64,000 nt of DNA, from positions 1-64,000 of the forward strand of contig SAUG01000135.1 of the NCBI GenBank assembly GCA_011316305.1, read 5' to 3'. Below the pieces are notes generated by a model. That model was not told the origin of the DNA and made no database searches. It saw only the letters and a program-made list of their open reading frames with translations. This document shows positions 23,800 to 35,839 of this stretch, in pieces (position 1 is the stretch's first letter; each line of letters begins with the position of its first letter). The stretch is from Rusavskia elegans. Its lineage: Eukaryota; Ascomycota; Lecanoromycetes; Teloschistales; Teloschistaceae. Both the position numbers and the translations under genes were made by a program.

Positions 23800-24546
23800 C
23801 GCTCTATCAGAATTGTAGTAACGTAACCGAATATTAAGTCTGAAATTTTTAGTAGTGATTTTTTCTGTACAGAATAACTTTTACGCTAACGAAGATAATT
23901 AGCTATAGATTGATTCTATTTAAAGAATTTAATAAATTCTATAGATATATCCGAATTATATATTTATTTAACTAATAGGCGCCAAGGAATCAGGCGTATA
24001 AAATACTTTTATTTTTTACGACCGTATAGATACTAGCAGTTCTATCAGCTCTACTAGGCCGGCGCCAAATTTTACCTAAATCCAGTATCTACAACTTTCT
24101 ACTATATATACGCAATACGCAGCTGACGTTATAGACCAAAATTTATACGAATTAAAAGATTTATTTAAAACTTTCGAACGATATAAAAATAATAAAATTT
24201 TGACTAATAAACGTTAAATAATTAGATATTTAAAATGAGATTATTGGTGCTGTTTCTGCCAGCTCTACCAGCCCTACCAGCCCTACTGGGCCGGCGCTAA
24301 ACTTTATCTAAATCTAATACTTCCAATTTTCTACTACATGCACGCAATATATATCTGACGTTATAGATTGAAATTCGTACAAATTAAAAAGTTTATTTAC
24401 ATTTTTCGAACGATATAAAAGTAATCAAATTTTGGCTAATAGATATTAAGGAATTGCGTATGCAAGCAAAGATTATTAGTAGTATTCCTGGCAGTCCTAC
24501 GAGACCGACGCCAAACTTTACCTAAATCCAACGCCTGCAACTTTTT
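23800..24546 (+). repeat. Tandem repeat G, left part (period about 213-232 bp)
   Basis: Three partial copies of a unit anchored at CCGGCGCCAAA (24,059), CCGGCGCTAAA (24,291) and CCGACGCCAAA (24,504), spaced 232 and 213 bp. Each is preceded by a short CAGCTCTACCAGCCCTAC-like array and followed by CTAAATCCA, an ATACGCA block and GACGTTATAGA. The array is cut at CAACTTTTT by the hAT-type element at 24,547 and resumes at 31,596. It keeps many CA/TG dinucleotides. No ORF is seen. Confidence 0.75.
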
Positions 24547-24953
24547 TAAACTGGCCGTCGGGTCGGGTTTCGAATCTAGGTTAGCTAATCTAACCCGATC
24601 CGAGTCGAGTTGAAAAATAGTCCGATCCGACCCGAGTCGGGTCGGATTATTATAAAGTTCGATTCGACTTAGGTCCGGGTTAAACCCGGGTTCCCGAATT
24701 CGACCCGCTAAAACTACTAAAATCTCTTTTTCTATATAGAAAACCTCTTTTTTTACTATATATTTATATTAATACTTTAGATATTATTTAGATAAATATC
24801 GATCCCTTATTACTAAATAGTAAATATTAATTAAATTAAAATTAATATATTTATATTACCATTTTATTTTATTTCATTATCTAAATATAAATCGTATTAA
24901 TTCTAAATTTTTAAAACTAATATAAAATATTTAGTTCTTTTATATCCAGCGAG

Positions 24954-25425
24954 TGTTATGAGCACGCGCGGCGTGATTTCAGGAACGCAGTAGTGCTTAG
25001 TACAGCACTAGAACTCCTTATTATACCTAGACAGGTAGGAAGGACTTGGTATTATTATCTTAGTTATCTTAGTAGGTAAGGTACCTAAGGAAGGTTATCT
25101 CAGTTATTTTAACGAGTAAGGTACCTAAGGAGGGTTATCTCAGTTATCTTAGCGAGTAAGGTACCTAAGGAGGGTTATTTCAGTTATCTCAGCAAGTAAG
25201 GTACCTAAGGAAAGGAGGATCTTATTATCTATATAGATCCCGAACTCGACGCCTTTATAGCTCGTATTTAATTTATTAGTTATCGCTATATACTACTCTA
25301 GTAATTAAACTAACTTATTCCTATATTAATTTAAAGTAATTACTCGTTATACCTCCGTTTACAGATATACTAATAAGTCCAACCAACCCTTGAAGATACC
25401 AAGACCCCCAGGTAGCCCTATAACA
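24954..25425 (+). mobile_element. Solo LTR K, copy 1 (472 bp), little mutated
   Basis: Starts TGTTATGAGC and ends CCCTATAACA. Flanks GCGAG (24,949-24,953) and GCGAA (25,426-25,430) form a 5-bp duplication with one G-to-A change. It keeps CA and TG freely (GAGCACGCG, GTACAGCACTAG), in contrast to its host element. No internal region or second LTR accompanies it here. Confidence 0.8.
25055..25215 (+). repeat. 40-bp minisatellite in solo LTR K
   Basis: About four tandem units of 40 bp built from GGTTATCTCAGTTATCTTAG followed by CGAGTAAGGTACCTAAGGA. Each contains the palindrome GGTACC. Units differ at a few positions consistent with C-to-T changes. Confidence 0.85.
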
Positions 25426-25429
25426 GCGA

Positions 25430-28060
25430 AGTTCTTTCCGATAGGTCTTTTCTAAATAAAATCTATCCTAGCTAGTCTATAAATTAGGCGGTAAACCGAT
25501 TTACGAATATTATACTATTAAAATTTTATTATTTATATAGAAAGTAAAGATAGACTATTAAAAATATAGCTAATAAATTCGAGCCGACTATCTAATACTA
25601 GTCTTATAAAATAATAATAAATATTTTTAATAGAATCTAGATTGCTATAAAGAATTCGAATATTAGTAGTCTAGTATTTCTATAGCTATCGGTTATAAAG
25701 ATAAACTCTATAGAAAATTGGTTAATTCTCTCTAGTTAAAAAAAGCTATAGGATATATATAGTCGAAATAGTAATAAAAACTCCACTAGGTTGTTTTAAT
25801 AATAAATAGTCTATCTAAAATTATATATAAAAACTATTCTAAATTTTTCGACATTTTTATAGCTTCTAGTTCTTCTAATATATTTACTTTAAAAAAATAT
25901 CTTAGTACTATTATTTACTAAAAAATTAAACGATATTATTCGTAGTCTTTTATTAAACTAATATTTATCCGCGTAAATAGCTAATAGTAATATAAAAAGA
26001 TAATATAAAGCTTATTTTAATTATAGAAGAAAAGCTATATTAAAATCGAATCTATTTTTAACTAAACTATATTGAATAAATATCTATATAATACTTTTTT
26101 AGATCTAAATCTACTAGTTCGAACTATCGAAAATAAAAGATTTAAGCTACTACTATAAATACTTCGTCTGAATATAAAGTTCGTCGGCCGTATATAATTT
26201 ATATAAATAGTCTTCGACAGTAATAATACTATCCGCGAGTAATTTAAATCTAATTTAAAAACTTTAAAACGTATTTTCTTTATACTAGATATCTGGTTAA
26301 ATCTATAAAAGGTTATATACTTAGAAGTATTTATATATTAAATTAATATTTATTTTTAGTTTTAGGAACGTCTAATTAGATTTATATTCCTTTTTACTAA
26401 TTACTCTAGCTATTTATAGTACTAGAAGCTATTAAAGCTTTTAGAATTTTTCTAGCTTAGGTCGAAACTTCTAGATATTATTACCGATAATACTAGTTCT
26501 AATAATACGTTAAAAAAAGAATTTAAAAAAGTTTTTATTCGATCCGATAGTTAATAAAATCGAGTCAAAAATTCTCTACTTTATTTAGTTTATATAATTA
26601 ATCTAGTAGCTTTAAACTTAATAAAAATATTAAATTATAAGTAATTAGCGACGATTTTATCTAAAAATTGGATAAAAAATAAGTTAAAGCTATTGGTACT
26701 AGCCTATTAAATATTATAAGAAAGGTAATATACGTAGATAATAAAAATTTAGAAGTTTTAAAACTAATATTTATTTTAGGCTTATACTATTATAGTCTAT
26801 ATCTCCATCTTTTTTTAATATAAACTTCGCTTTAAAAAAATCTAGAAAAGGGTCGATATTGATTTTGAATCTAGAAATATAATTTAAAATATTCGTATAT
26901 AATAGAATTCGACGTATTTTATAATTTATCGAGTATATTATTTACGCTATATTATTAATAAATTTATAGAAAAGATATCGCAAGATCTATAAATATAAAG
27001 GATTACTTTTAATATAGATAAATAGTAATCTACTTTCCTTATAGATAGTATATTATAGCTGTTCTATAAAATTACTTTATTAGGTTGAAAAAATATTAGA
27101 CGTTAGAGTTTATTTGATATTCCGACTTTATAGTACTATTTTCGATTATTTTACTAAAATAGAGGAAATAGTTCGATTATCGAACTACGTTAATAAAGAA
27201 ATAATATTAATAGTTTATAATAAAACTAATATAAAGTTTACGAAATACTATTTTTATATTAAAAGTAAAAGTAGATTAATTTATAATATTATAAATAATT
27301 TAGATCTTATAGTAAGGTTTAGCCTTTATTATAATTAGGATAAAAAAGATAATAATAATAAAATCGAAAATTTTTCGGGATATAAAAATAGGTATCAGAA
27401 TAAATTTAAAAAATATTCTACTAAATACTATAGAAAGCCTAATAATCTATTAAAGTCTAAAACCCGTAATATAATAGAAAATAAAATAATATAAAAGGAT
27501 AATATATTATAACTTTACTAATTAGTCTGAAATCTATTTTATTAATTTTAAATAGTATTTTTTAATAATTTTAGCGTCTTCGAATAGCTGCTTCCGAAGC
27601 TAATCGATATTTTTATATTAATACTATCGAAGAGATTCTAAATTAAATATTCTAGAAAAATAATATTTCGAACTTTCTAAAACTAGTATAGATAGTTTAT
27701 AATATTTTTACTTACCTAATATCTTTAGTAGAAATAGAACGGACTTTTAATTTTATAAAAAAAAGTTTATTAATAGGATCGAGCCTAAATAATTCTAGAA
27801 TATATAGAGTAAATATAGATAATTAATTACTATAATCGTACTATAGGTTTAGAAGTAGAAAAAGCTTTAAAAAAGCTATAGAATATATATAACTAGGTAG
27901 AATAAGAAGATAGAGTTCTATCTGGAAAACGGAATTCTTTTAAAAAGAAATTTAGTAGCATTTTAAATAGATTAATCTAAATATTTCTTAGTTTAGAAAA
28001 TAAATATCTATTCCTAATATTTAGACTATTTCGTCTATTTAAATATTAAATTCTAAATTT
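25430..28060 (+). pseudogene. hAT transposase relic (complete element copy)
   Basis: Conceptual plus-strand translation keeps the landmarks of hAT transposases in order. An N-terminal region at about 25.5-26.2 kb may hold a BED-type finger but is unreadable. LDIWLNPWKG follows near 26,290, then IITDNTSSNNT near 26,480-26,507 (hAT ITTDNAxxN block). A LVYIINL segment lies near 26,590 (LAHVINL block) and ILDVRVYLIFRLYSTI near 27,085-27,130 (DVxTRWNSTYxML block). YLISLVEIERTFNF lies near 27,705-27,750 (C-terminal SSAxxERxFS dimerisation motif). The longest open stretch is 74 codons (27,114-27,338). Stops occupy former Gln and Trp codons. The gene cannot make protein. Confidence 0.8.
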
Positions 28061-28690
28061 TCGACCCTAATAAATAGAAAAATATTAAAAAAATAAAAAA
28101 ATTTAAGGTTTTACTATATTAAATAGAAGTTTTAAATTTTAATAAAGGTTATTATATAGTAGATAATTTAAATACAGTTAAATTCTTTCAAATATTGATC
28201 GAATAGATTAATAAAGTAATAATTTTGAATTTTTTTTATAATAGATTTATATAGAATACTTTTATAAAACTTTATATAGAATCTCGAAATTTAATTTAAT
28301 TATATAGAAATAATTTTTTATATCCTAAATAAGATAAAATCGCCAGAAATGGAAGTAAAAATAGCTATAAAAGAGATAATAAACTTCTAGCTAAATAAAA
28401 AATTAAAAAAGTTTATAATAAAAAGATTTAAAATTAAAATATTTAATATTTAATTTTTTATTCTCGATTATTGAATTTTTATTACTAAATCTACTATATA
28501 GATATTAGATATTTAAATTTACTCTATATTAGAACCTCGGTTTCTTTATATATATTTTAAAATAAAATTAGAATTTATATTAGTTTAATAATTAAAATAT
28601 ACGAATTTAAAGATTTTAAATCTATAATTTTATATTAAAATATATTATTTAAATCAAATACGTCTTTTATTAATAATGTACTAATATATC
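28061..28690. other. AT-rich spacer inside the hAT-type element, no gene recognised
   Basis: About 630 bp between the transposase end and gene 2. The other copies have only a short spacer here, so this is probably an additional inserted fragment. Plus-strand frames have weak polyprotein-like character but I cannot assign a domain. Confidence 0.4.
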
Positions 28691-28699
28691 GAAGTAATA

Positions 28700-30560
28700 T
28701 ATTATTCCAAATCTACTATCTCTAGATATAAATAACTAGTTAAAAAGCTTTATAATCTCCTTTATATTTTTATTTTTATCGTTTTCGGCTTTCGCCTCTG
28801 CTTTTTCTTCTATATTTCCCTCCCTTTTCTATATTTTAATATTTATCTTTATCTTTATTATTATCCTAATTAAAGTTAATACTTCTAGCTAAGCCTTTAT
28901 TATCTTTAAATTTAGTACTATTTTATATAAAAGAGTACCTTTCTACTATCTAATCCTTTTTATTAATTTTAATAATATTATTACTATTCTTGTCCTCCTT
29001 TTTATAGAGAAATTCAATATATTTATTAGCTATATTTCTACTATAACTAAATTTTTTAGTAAACGCTGTCTATTTTTTCAGAGCATTTAGGGCTCTAGCG
29101 GATTAAAGTTTTTAAAGGCCGGTATAATAGATAATTTATTTTTAAATAAAATTAACGATTAGAGTTATATACTTCGTTAAAATTATTCTATTCGAACTAT
29201 TAAAAATAATATTAGATTAGAAAAAATATTAGAAATAAATATTTCTATACTAGATAGCTTTATTTATATTCGATATACTATTCTAATATATTATTTTACT
29301 CTAATTTTATTTTATCTATTTAATAGTTATCGCCTTTTCTATATCTGCTATAAAAGGCTTAGTACGTAGATTATTTTTATAGTAGAATATTATATATAGA
29401 TTAGTATTTAGTATAGTATATATTACTTTATTATATTACTATAGATTCCTTTTTCGATTCTATATTAGCGAATCCTAAAATGGATTTTCAGATTAGACCG
29501 GTTGACAGCTATCTCAATCCAAATAATCCAAAAATCCAAATAATCCAAAAATCCAAAAAGTGAATTTTCGATAGATTAGAGCTCTAATAGTATCTATAGT
29601 AAGAAAATCTGCTTAGTAAATAGCCTAAAATAGAATGTATATATAAGCTAAAAATAGATCTATATAATCTAAATCGAAAATAAGATTTAGCGGTCGCCGC
29701 TAAAAGCGGGAATAACGGAAGTCGAATATCTATTTAATAAACTACGCTAGACCTAATCTAGTTAGATTCTAGTAAGAAAACCTAGTATTTTCGATCTAGA
29801 CGAAGCTAGTCTAGCGTTATATATAGGCGTATATAGGCCTACTAACTACTAATATGGATTTAAACGAGTTTAAAATCGAATCTCTAAATCTTCTCAGCCG
29901 TCTCAGCCGTCTCAGCCGCTTAGCCGTCTTAGCCGTCTTAGCCGCGCAGCCACGCAGCTTCGGGTATACCCGAGACCGGCTAACAAGTCGCTTATAAGCC
30001 GCTTTCAGCCGATACCGGCTAAGAACCGGCTGAGACGGCTGAAACGGCTAAAATCGGCTTCAAACCGGTTTTAGGAAATGCTGATATAAAGTATAAAGTC
30101 TATTTTCTAATCTTTTATATTCTATTCTAATATAGCTCTCGTCTTGACCCTCCTACGTTTTTCTAGAAATCTATTCTTTTAAATTTTTTAAAGTATTTAT
30201 ATATTTTAATATAGTCTGTATTCTATTTTTTATAGAATTTATATTCGATATCGGACTATTTTTTCCTATATTAATAGTTTATAGATAATTTAGATTTTAT
30301 AGATAGTAGTTTTAATTTAGATATAATAGATAGTATACTATGTAATATAATAGAGTAATATAATTAGTAGCTATAGAATTATCTAAAGATTCTATATATT
30401 ATAGTAGCAAAATATACTAGAAGTTTATAGAAATATATAGATTTATTTAAAACCTTAATTCTCTAGCTATAGTATAGTCGATAACTATCTAGATAATTTT
30501 ATTTTATTTCTAATTTATAATTTTTTTAATAATTAACTACTATAATAAGATAGTAATATA
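28700..30560 (-). pseudogene. Unrecognised hAT-element gene 2 relic
   Basis: Runs opposite to the transposase and away from the histone-like gene. It is interrupted by the 622-bp element at 29,464-30,085. The counterpart at 54,060-55,270 shows the protein best: a middle part rich in Lys, Arg and Glu (KSKLVVNYKRGKK, ITIYKYFKKLKGIDF) and a C-terminal tail of alternating Asp/Lys. I recognise no family. Conservation of position in three copies argues that it was a real component of the element. Confidence 0.55.
29464..30085. mobile_element. Element F, copy 1 (622 bp) with GC-rich inverted arrays
   Basis: Also found at 49,548-50,160. Ends are an imperfect inverted repeat, ATTAGCGAATCCT and AGGAAATGCTGAT. 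The last about 190 bp hold a tandem array of CAGCCGTCT-type units (29,898-29,960) facing a second array of GAGACGGCTGA-type units (30,030-30,055). These could fold into a long hairpin. Near the start are tandem ATCCAAATA units. No coding potential is seen. Target duplication is not clear. It interrupts gene 2. Confidence 0.75.
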
Positions 30561-30564
30561 CTAT

Positions 30565-30745
30565 ATACCGTATCGTATTATACTTTATTCTATTATTTGT
30601 TTTTGTTTCTTTTTATTCGTTATAGCGTAATATATAGTACGTACGAATCTAAATAGAAATAATATATTAAAGTAATATAATTAATCGTGTAATAATATTA
30701 AAACTTCTAGATAAAAAATTAATTCTGTCTTATAAAAGTATAGTA
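30565..30745. promoter_or_regulatory. Divergent intergenic region between gene 2 and the histone H3-like gene
   Basis: Conserved spacer between two genes pointing away from each other, also present at 53,930-54,060 and about 32,200-32,350. It contains a GTACGTACGAATCTAAATAG block found in these copies (in the 53.9-kb copy as ATTTAGATTCGAACGTAC). Its position suggests a shared bidirectional promoter. There is no direct evidence of function. Confidence 0.4.
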
Positions 30746-31400
30746 AAGACTCGAAGAAATAGAATCGGGAAAGATAAAAAAAAAAGTAAAAAAAAATCTT
30801 ATAGCGCTATAGTATCGGTAATACTCTAGAGTAATATATTTTAAATAGTCTAGCTAATAATCTTTTAAAAGAAATATAAATAGAAGCCTAGAATTATCGT
30901 TTTTTAAAAAATCTATAGATACTAGTAAGGCTTCGAATTTTTTATTTCTAAAGTACTTTTTACTAGACTATATCGCGAAATCCTTACCGATATCGCTATT
31001 ATAAATATAAATAGAGAAATCGATAGAATATATAATATAGTATTAGTAGTTCTATAGGATATAATAAAAAGATATATAATTATTTTTCTAATAAATAAAT
31101 ATATAACTTTATTATATTACTATATATATCCGACTATACTTGTTATTTATAGATTATTAACTAGCTATAATCTATACTAAGTATATTACTAATTAGTAGA
31201 AAGACGCCTAGTTTATTAAAGGGTTAATATAGAATCTAGAGATATAGTCGGGAATATAATAATAGCTAGTTAATAATAAACTCTAAAGAATTAAAAGCTC
31301 TAGAGAAAGAATATATATCTATAGAATTATTTAAAAAAGGATAATACTATTTTTATAGTACCGGTATATAAACTAGTAATAAATAGAATATATTACTATT
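30745..31400 (+). pseudogene. Histone H3-like gene relic in the hAT-type element
   Basis: Plus-strand frame from a Lys/Arg-rich N-terminal segment (about 30,760-30,820) into KPRIIVF, stop, KIYRY, two stops, GFEFFISK and VLFTRLYREILTDI (30,881-31,000). It continues with a second helix resembling NREIDRI...VLVVL, stop, DII...YIIIFL. Histone H3 has [33 protein letters not shown] then RFQSSAVMALQEA...AYLV. The fit covers alphaN, alpha1 and alpha2 with matching spacing, and stops fall where H3 has Gln or Arg. The third helix is diverged and the frame continues beyond it. The copy at 53,250-53,900 agrees and is better preserved. Whether it was a canonical H3, a CENP-A-like variant or another H3-fold protein cannot be decided. 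Confidence 0.65.
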
Positions 31401-31595
31401 AATATTACCTGTAATTATTTTTATATTCGACTATCTAATATAATTATAAGTCGGGTCGGATCGGATTCCTATCGGATCCTATTTTATAACTCGACCCGAC
31501 TCTCGGTTCTAATACTAGGATTTAACCTGACCCGTTAAAATTTAGATCGGGTACCCGACGGTTCGACGAGAACCCGATCCGAAATGGTCAGATTA

Positions 31596-31885
31596 AACTT
31601 TCTACTGTATGTATACAATACGCAGATGACGTTATAGACCAGATATTATAAATATTGAAGAGTTTATTTAAAACTTCCGAACGATATAGAAATAATCAAA
31701 TTTTGACTAATAGGCGCTAAGTTATTAGATATTTAAAATAGAGTTATTAGTGATATTTCTGACAGCTCTACCAGCTCTACTAGGCCGGCGCCAAGCTTTA
31801 TCTAAATCCAATAGCTCTAATTCTCTACTATATATACGTAATATATATCTGACGTTATAGGCTGAAATTCGTAATATTTAAAAAA
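31596..31885 (+). repeat. Tandem repeat G, right part
   Basis: Resumes the array interrupted at 24,546, starting AACTTTCTACTGTATG. One further CCGGCGCCAAG anchor lies at 31,783. Together with the left part it proves that the hAT-type element inserted into this array. Confidence 0.75.
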
Positions 31886-32509
31886 TTAATATTAGACCTT
31901 TTAAATATTCTAATAGTTAGTTAAATTTATTTTAATAGCTATTAAAAAATTCGATTTCTATAAAAAAAATCTATTTAAAAATTAAATTATTTAATTTTAT
32001 TAATGAAATATATTTAATCTAATTGATCTATAAAATTAAATTCTAGAAATATTCTATTATAAATTGAAAGTTTTACTTTAATAATAAATATAGCTTTGAA
32101 AATCGAATTTTAAAACGAATTCGGAAGCTATTTAGGCCCGATATTAATCTATAAAGCGAGGTACGAGCGATTAGATTATATCGGGTCTAAATAGCGACGG
32201 GCTCGTATACTATACCGTATTATATTCCATTTTATAATTGGTTTTTCGTTCCATTTATTTATTATAGTATAATATATTGTACGTACGAATCTAAATAGTG
32301 ATAATATAATAAAGTAAAATAATTAATTATATAATAATATTAAAACTACTTTAGATAAGAAATTAATTCCGTCCTATAAAAATATAGCGAAGACTTAAAG
32401 AAATAGAATCGGGAAAAGTAAAAAGAAATATAAAAAGAAATTTTACAGCGCTATAGTACTAGTAGTATTCTAAAACAATATACTCTAAATAGTTTAGCTA
32501 ATAATTATT
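31886..32509 (+). pseudogene. Fragment of a fourth hAT-type element copy
   Basis: From about 32,195 it matches the divergent spacer and the basic N-terminal part of the histone H3-like gene (GAATCGGGAAAAGTAAAAAG...). It is then cut by the family A element at 32,510 before the H3 core. The stretch 31,886-32,190 is AT-rich without a recognisable feature. Confidence 0.5.
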
Positions 32510-32669
32510 TAGACTGACCGTTTTATCGGGTTTCGAACTTGGGTTCGTATCTCGGGTTCGACTTTCTAACCGTATTAGAAAGGGAATTAATTTAAACTGG
32601 TAATTTAGACGCGTTAGCTACGTTTATCGCGAAATCGGGTCGCTATTTTAGTTCGAAGTGGCCAGTCTA
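32510..32669. mobile_element. Short hAT-type element, family A, copy 4 (160 bp, reverse)
   Basis: Reverse complement of the other family A copies, with ends TAGACTGACC and GGCCAGTCTA. The flanks (TAATTATT, TTAATATC) do not match, so one side was probably lost or rearranged. L-family sequence begins directly to its right. Confidence 0.8.
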
Positions 32670-35050
32670 TTAATATCCTATAAAATTAAAGATATTAAAA
32701 AAAAACAAAAAAAATAATAGTTAAACTAAAATTATATTAAATAGAATAGTCTTTTATTATACTATTTAAAATTAATATCGAAAATTATTAGATAATAATG
32801 CTAATAAATAGAAAGTAAAATAAGATTAAAAAAGAACAATATAAATAAATAGCTAGTTATATTATAAAATATTCTATAGGAAAAATATAGAATTTCAGAA
32901 ATCGAAATTAAAACAAATAATAGATTTATCGAAATTACGAACTTTATATTAATTATAAATCTAAAATAATATCTTATCTTAGAAAACGAATAGAAAGAAT
33001 CGATTTCGAAAATATTAATATAAAAAAGCTATAAAAGAAAAAAATAAAACTATAACTAATATACTTTTCTATATTTAAAAATCATTTATTTAGAATATTT
33101 AATTTCGTATTAAATATAGACTATAAATGGATCCGCGAACTAAATAAAAAGTTTGGAAAAAAAAGAAAATATAGAAAATAAAAATCTAGAAAGAATAGAA
33201 ATATATACTATAATAACTAGCTAATATATAAAATAAAAGATAAAAAATAATCTAGAAACTATAGATTTACTATGTTAAAAAGTTTTATTAAAGCGAATAC
33301 AATTATATATTAATATAGAAATCTAAAATAAAATAAAAAATCCTAGATTCCAGGCTAAATATATAGCTAAAAGATAATATTATTTGCTAGTTTCGATTCT
33401 TATTATTATAAAATAAAATAGTAGCTAAGTAATAAAATTAGCCGAAATATCGAAAAAGTCGGAAATAATTTATAATATAAATATCTAATTCGAACCAAAA
33501 AAGATATTTAATAAAAGAGTTGTTAATTAAAGATTCTTTCAAATATCTACTATTTCTAACAGCTAAAAAAGTTTAAACTTTTTTCAAAATCTATTAAAAT
33601 CTTTTAAAACGAAATCTAAGATTATTTTAATAGAATTCTTTTCCGCGGATAATATAAAACTATAGATCGAATTAAAAAATATAAAAATAATGAGATTATT
33701 CAATTATAATAATATATATTATTTTCAATAATCGAATTATCCTATTTTTTAAAATCTTTAAAATATTAAATAAAACCAGACTGGCCGGTTCGGGTCGAAT
33801 TCCCGTCGAACTGCCGGGTATCTAATTTAATTTTAGTATTCCGATCCGAACCCGACCCGATTATATTATATATTTAATATATTATTGAAATAATTATTAA
33901 ATGAAGGTAATATATCTAGATAATATATTTAGTTTTACTATAGACTCTCTAGCTAGTATAGTTAATTAATTCGAATTTTTTTGGTAAATTCGTATAAAAA
34001 CTATACTAGCTTTATACTTTTATACTAGAGCTTAGCGCTAAGATCTAGTTCTAGTATATCGAATCGGATTACAATTTAGAATCCGAAATCCGGTCGGGTC
34101 GGATTATATTTTAGTTTAACTCGATTCGGATCGGGTCGAGTTAGCTAATCCGAATTCGAAACCCGACCCGACGGCCAGTCTAAATAAAATAAATCTATTT
34201 TATTAGTAAATAATAAAAGTTAAACTCGCGAATAGATAAATTATTATAAATTTCTTTTAAATGGAAATATAATAATTAAATCTTCTAGTTTTTTTTTTTC
34301 GAGTATTTAGATATTATATCCTCGATTTTAAAATAGAATTTAACTTTTCCAAATTTAAATTATGATTTTATTGAAAACTTAATAGCCTTATATAAATAAT
34401 AATACAAAGAATTATAGATTAATTCGAGAATAAAAATATTATATAACTTTTTAATTTTAATATATTTTCTATATATATCGGTATGAGATAAAATTTTATA
34501 GATTTTAGAAATACTATATAAAAAGCGACTATAATAAAATAGTAATATATTCTTTTAATATTATATATACTAGTAAAATTTTAAATAAAACTAAACTTAT
34601 ATATAATAGAAAATAAAAAGAAAAAAAGTTAATAGAAAAATAAACCGATTTAAAATCCTATAATAGAGTATACTAGATATAAAACGTTATAGAAAAGGCT
34701 ATATTTTAATTATATTTCTATAGTAGTTTTTATAATTATTAGTTTAATAAACGAGTTAATAGTTTAGTTTAATCAAATTCGTTAGAGCCGCAAGGCTATT
34801 CCTTTTTAGTAAATCGGCTCTATCGGATATATCGGGCGTTTTTCTATATATATCGCTTTTTATAGTCTAGTAGATAGCTTTTCTTATTAGTAATTAATAT
34901 AATTATCTAATTCTATTCCCGTTTATTATTTATAATTATTTCTATAACAAGGATTTATTATAATATTATCATTTTACTTTTATAATAATATAGAACTAGT
35001 TAATAAAGCCTACGTTAGCATATCTTTATTATTTAATAGTTCGGACTATA
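32670..35050 (+). mobile_element. Outer L-family element: internal remnant and start of its 3' LTR
   Basis: Plus-oriented, collinear with internal positions of the complete L copy at 35,333-38,682 (shared pattern around TTAGAAAACGAATAGAAAG, then the 3' end). It is interrupted by the 406-bp element at 33,777-34,182. Its 3' LTR starts near 34,705, is cut at 35,050 by another LTR and resumes at 38,817-38,877. This LTR belongs to a diverged subfamily sharing an AATCGGCTCTATCGGATATAT block with those at 39,550, 47,078 and 60,077. Confidence 0.6.
33777..34182. mobile_element. Short hAT-type element, family B (406 bp)
   Basis: Best preserved end of the family: left CAGACTGGCC, right GGCCAGTCTA. Flanks AATAAAAC (33,769-33,776) and AATAAAAT (34,183-34,190) form the 8-bp duplication. 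The unmutated CAG start shows that TAG in other copies is a CA-to-TA change. Subterminal CCCGACCCG motifs are present at both ends. Confidence 0.85.
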
Positions 35051-35332
35051 TATTACGTCCACGATTTTACAGAAGTACTTTAGAAAATTAGTTGGCTAAA
35101 CGAAGCCAATTATCTATAGCCGCCTATAGCCGCTATAGCCGATCTTTTTAATAGAATCTTAGCGAGATAGCTACCTGTCGGTACTATCGGCTATTTTTAC
35201 CATATATATCGTTCCTTTATTCCTATTAGATAGTTTCTCTCGTTAGTTATTAATGTAATTATTAAATATCTATATATATTCTCTTTTTAATTACTTTTAT
35301 AACGAAGATACTTCGTAATATCGCGATCGTAC
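35051..35332 (+). repeat. Middle L LTR, left piece
   Basis: LTR starting TATTACGTCC, inserted in the outer LTR at a site reading GGACTA on the left and CTACG on the right of the rejoined sequence. It is itself cut at GATCGTAC by the complete L element. Its right piece is 38,683-38,816. Confidence 0.75.
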
Positions 35333-35839
35333 TGTTACGTCCACGACTCTACAGAGATTCTATAGAAGGATTAGTCAGGCAAGCGAGCCTAATTATCTAT
35401 AGCCGCCTATAGCCGATATAGCCGCCCTGCTAGATAGGATTTTTAGTAGGCGGCTATTTATCGGCCTTTATAGCTACTTTTACTATATATATCGCTTATT
35501 ATTTATATAGATAGTTTCTCTTATTAGTCGTTAATATAATTATTAAATACGTTTCTACTATTCTTTTCTTAATTATCTTATAACGAAAATACCTTATAAT
35601 ATCGTAACCGTACCTCTACGGCTATATAGAATTAGTTATAATAATCTACGCTAGGATTCCCTTACTATTTAGTAGCTCGGACTATATCTATAGCTATAGC
35701 TAGGCTCGAATATAATACCTTCTAATATATAGGGACGTTATACTTTAATAATTTACTATATTAGTTTTATTATCCCGACTTCTAGATCGAAGCGATATTA
35801 TTAAAGTAGTAATACTAAATATCTATAAAGGAGATAAAG

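Larger units (their letters stand above)
24547..31595 (+). mobile_element. Complete hAT-type element with three genes, including a histone H3-like one
   Basis: Ends are TAAACTGGCC (from CAGACTGGCC) and GGTCAGATTA (from GGCCAGTCTG). It is flanked by AACTTTTT (24,539-24,546) and AACTTTCT (31,596-31,603), an 8-bp duplication with one C-to-T change, and tandem repeat G continues on both sides. Both ends, about 180 bp each, are packed with CCCGACCCG / GGGTCGGAT motifs. Inside are the hAT transposase (plus), an unrecognised gene (minus) and a histone H3-like gene (plus). Two later insertions sit within, a solo LTR (24,954-25,425) and a 622-bp element (29,464-30,085). Net length is about 5.95 kb. 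All genes are RIP-inactivated. The copy at 49,005-58,428 has the same order. Confidence 0.8.
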
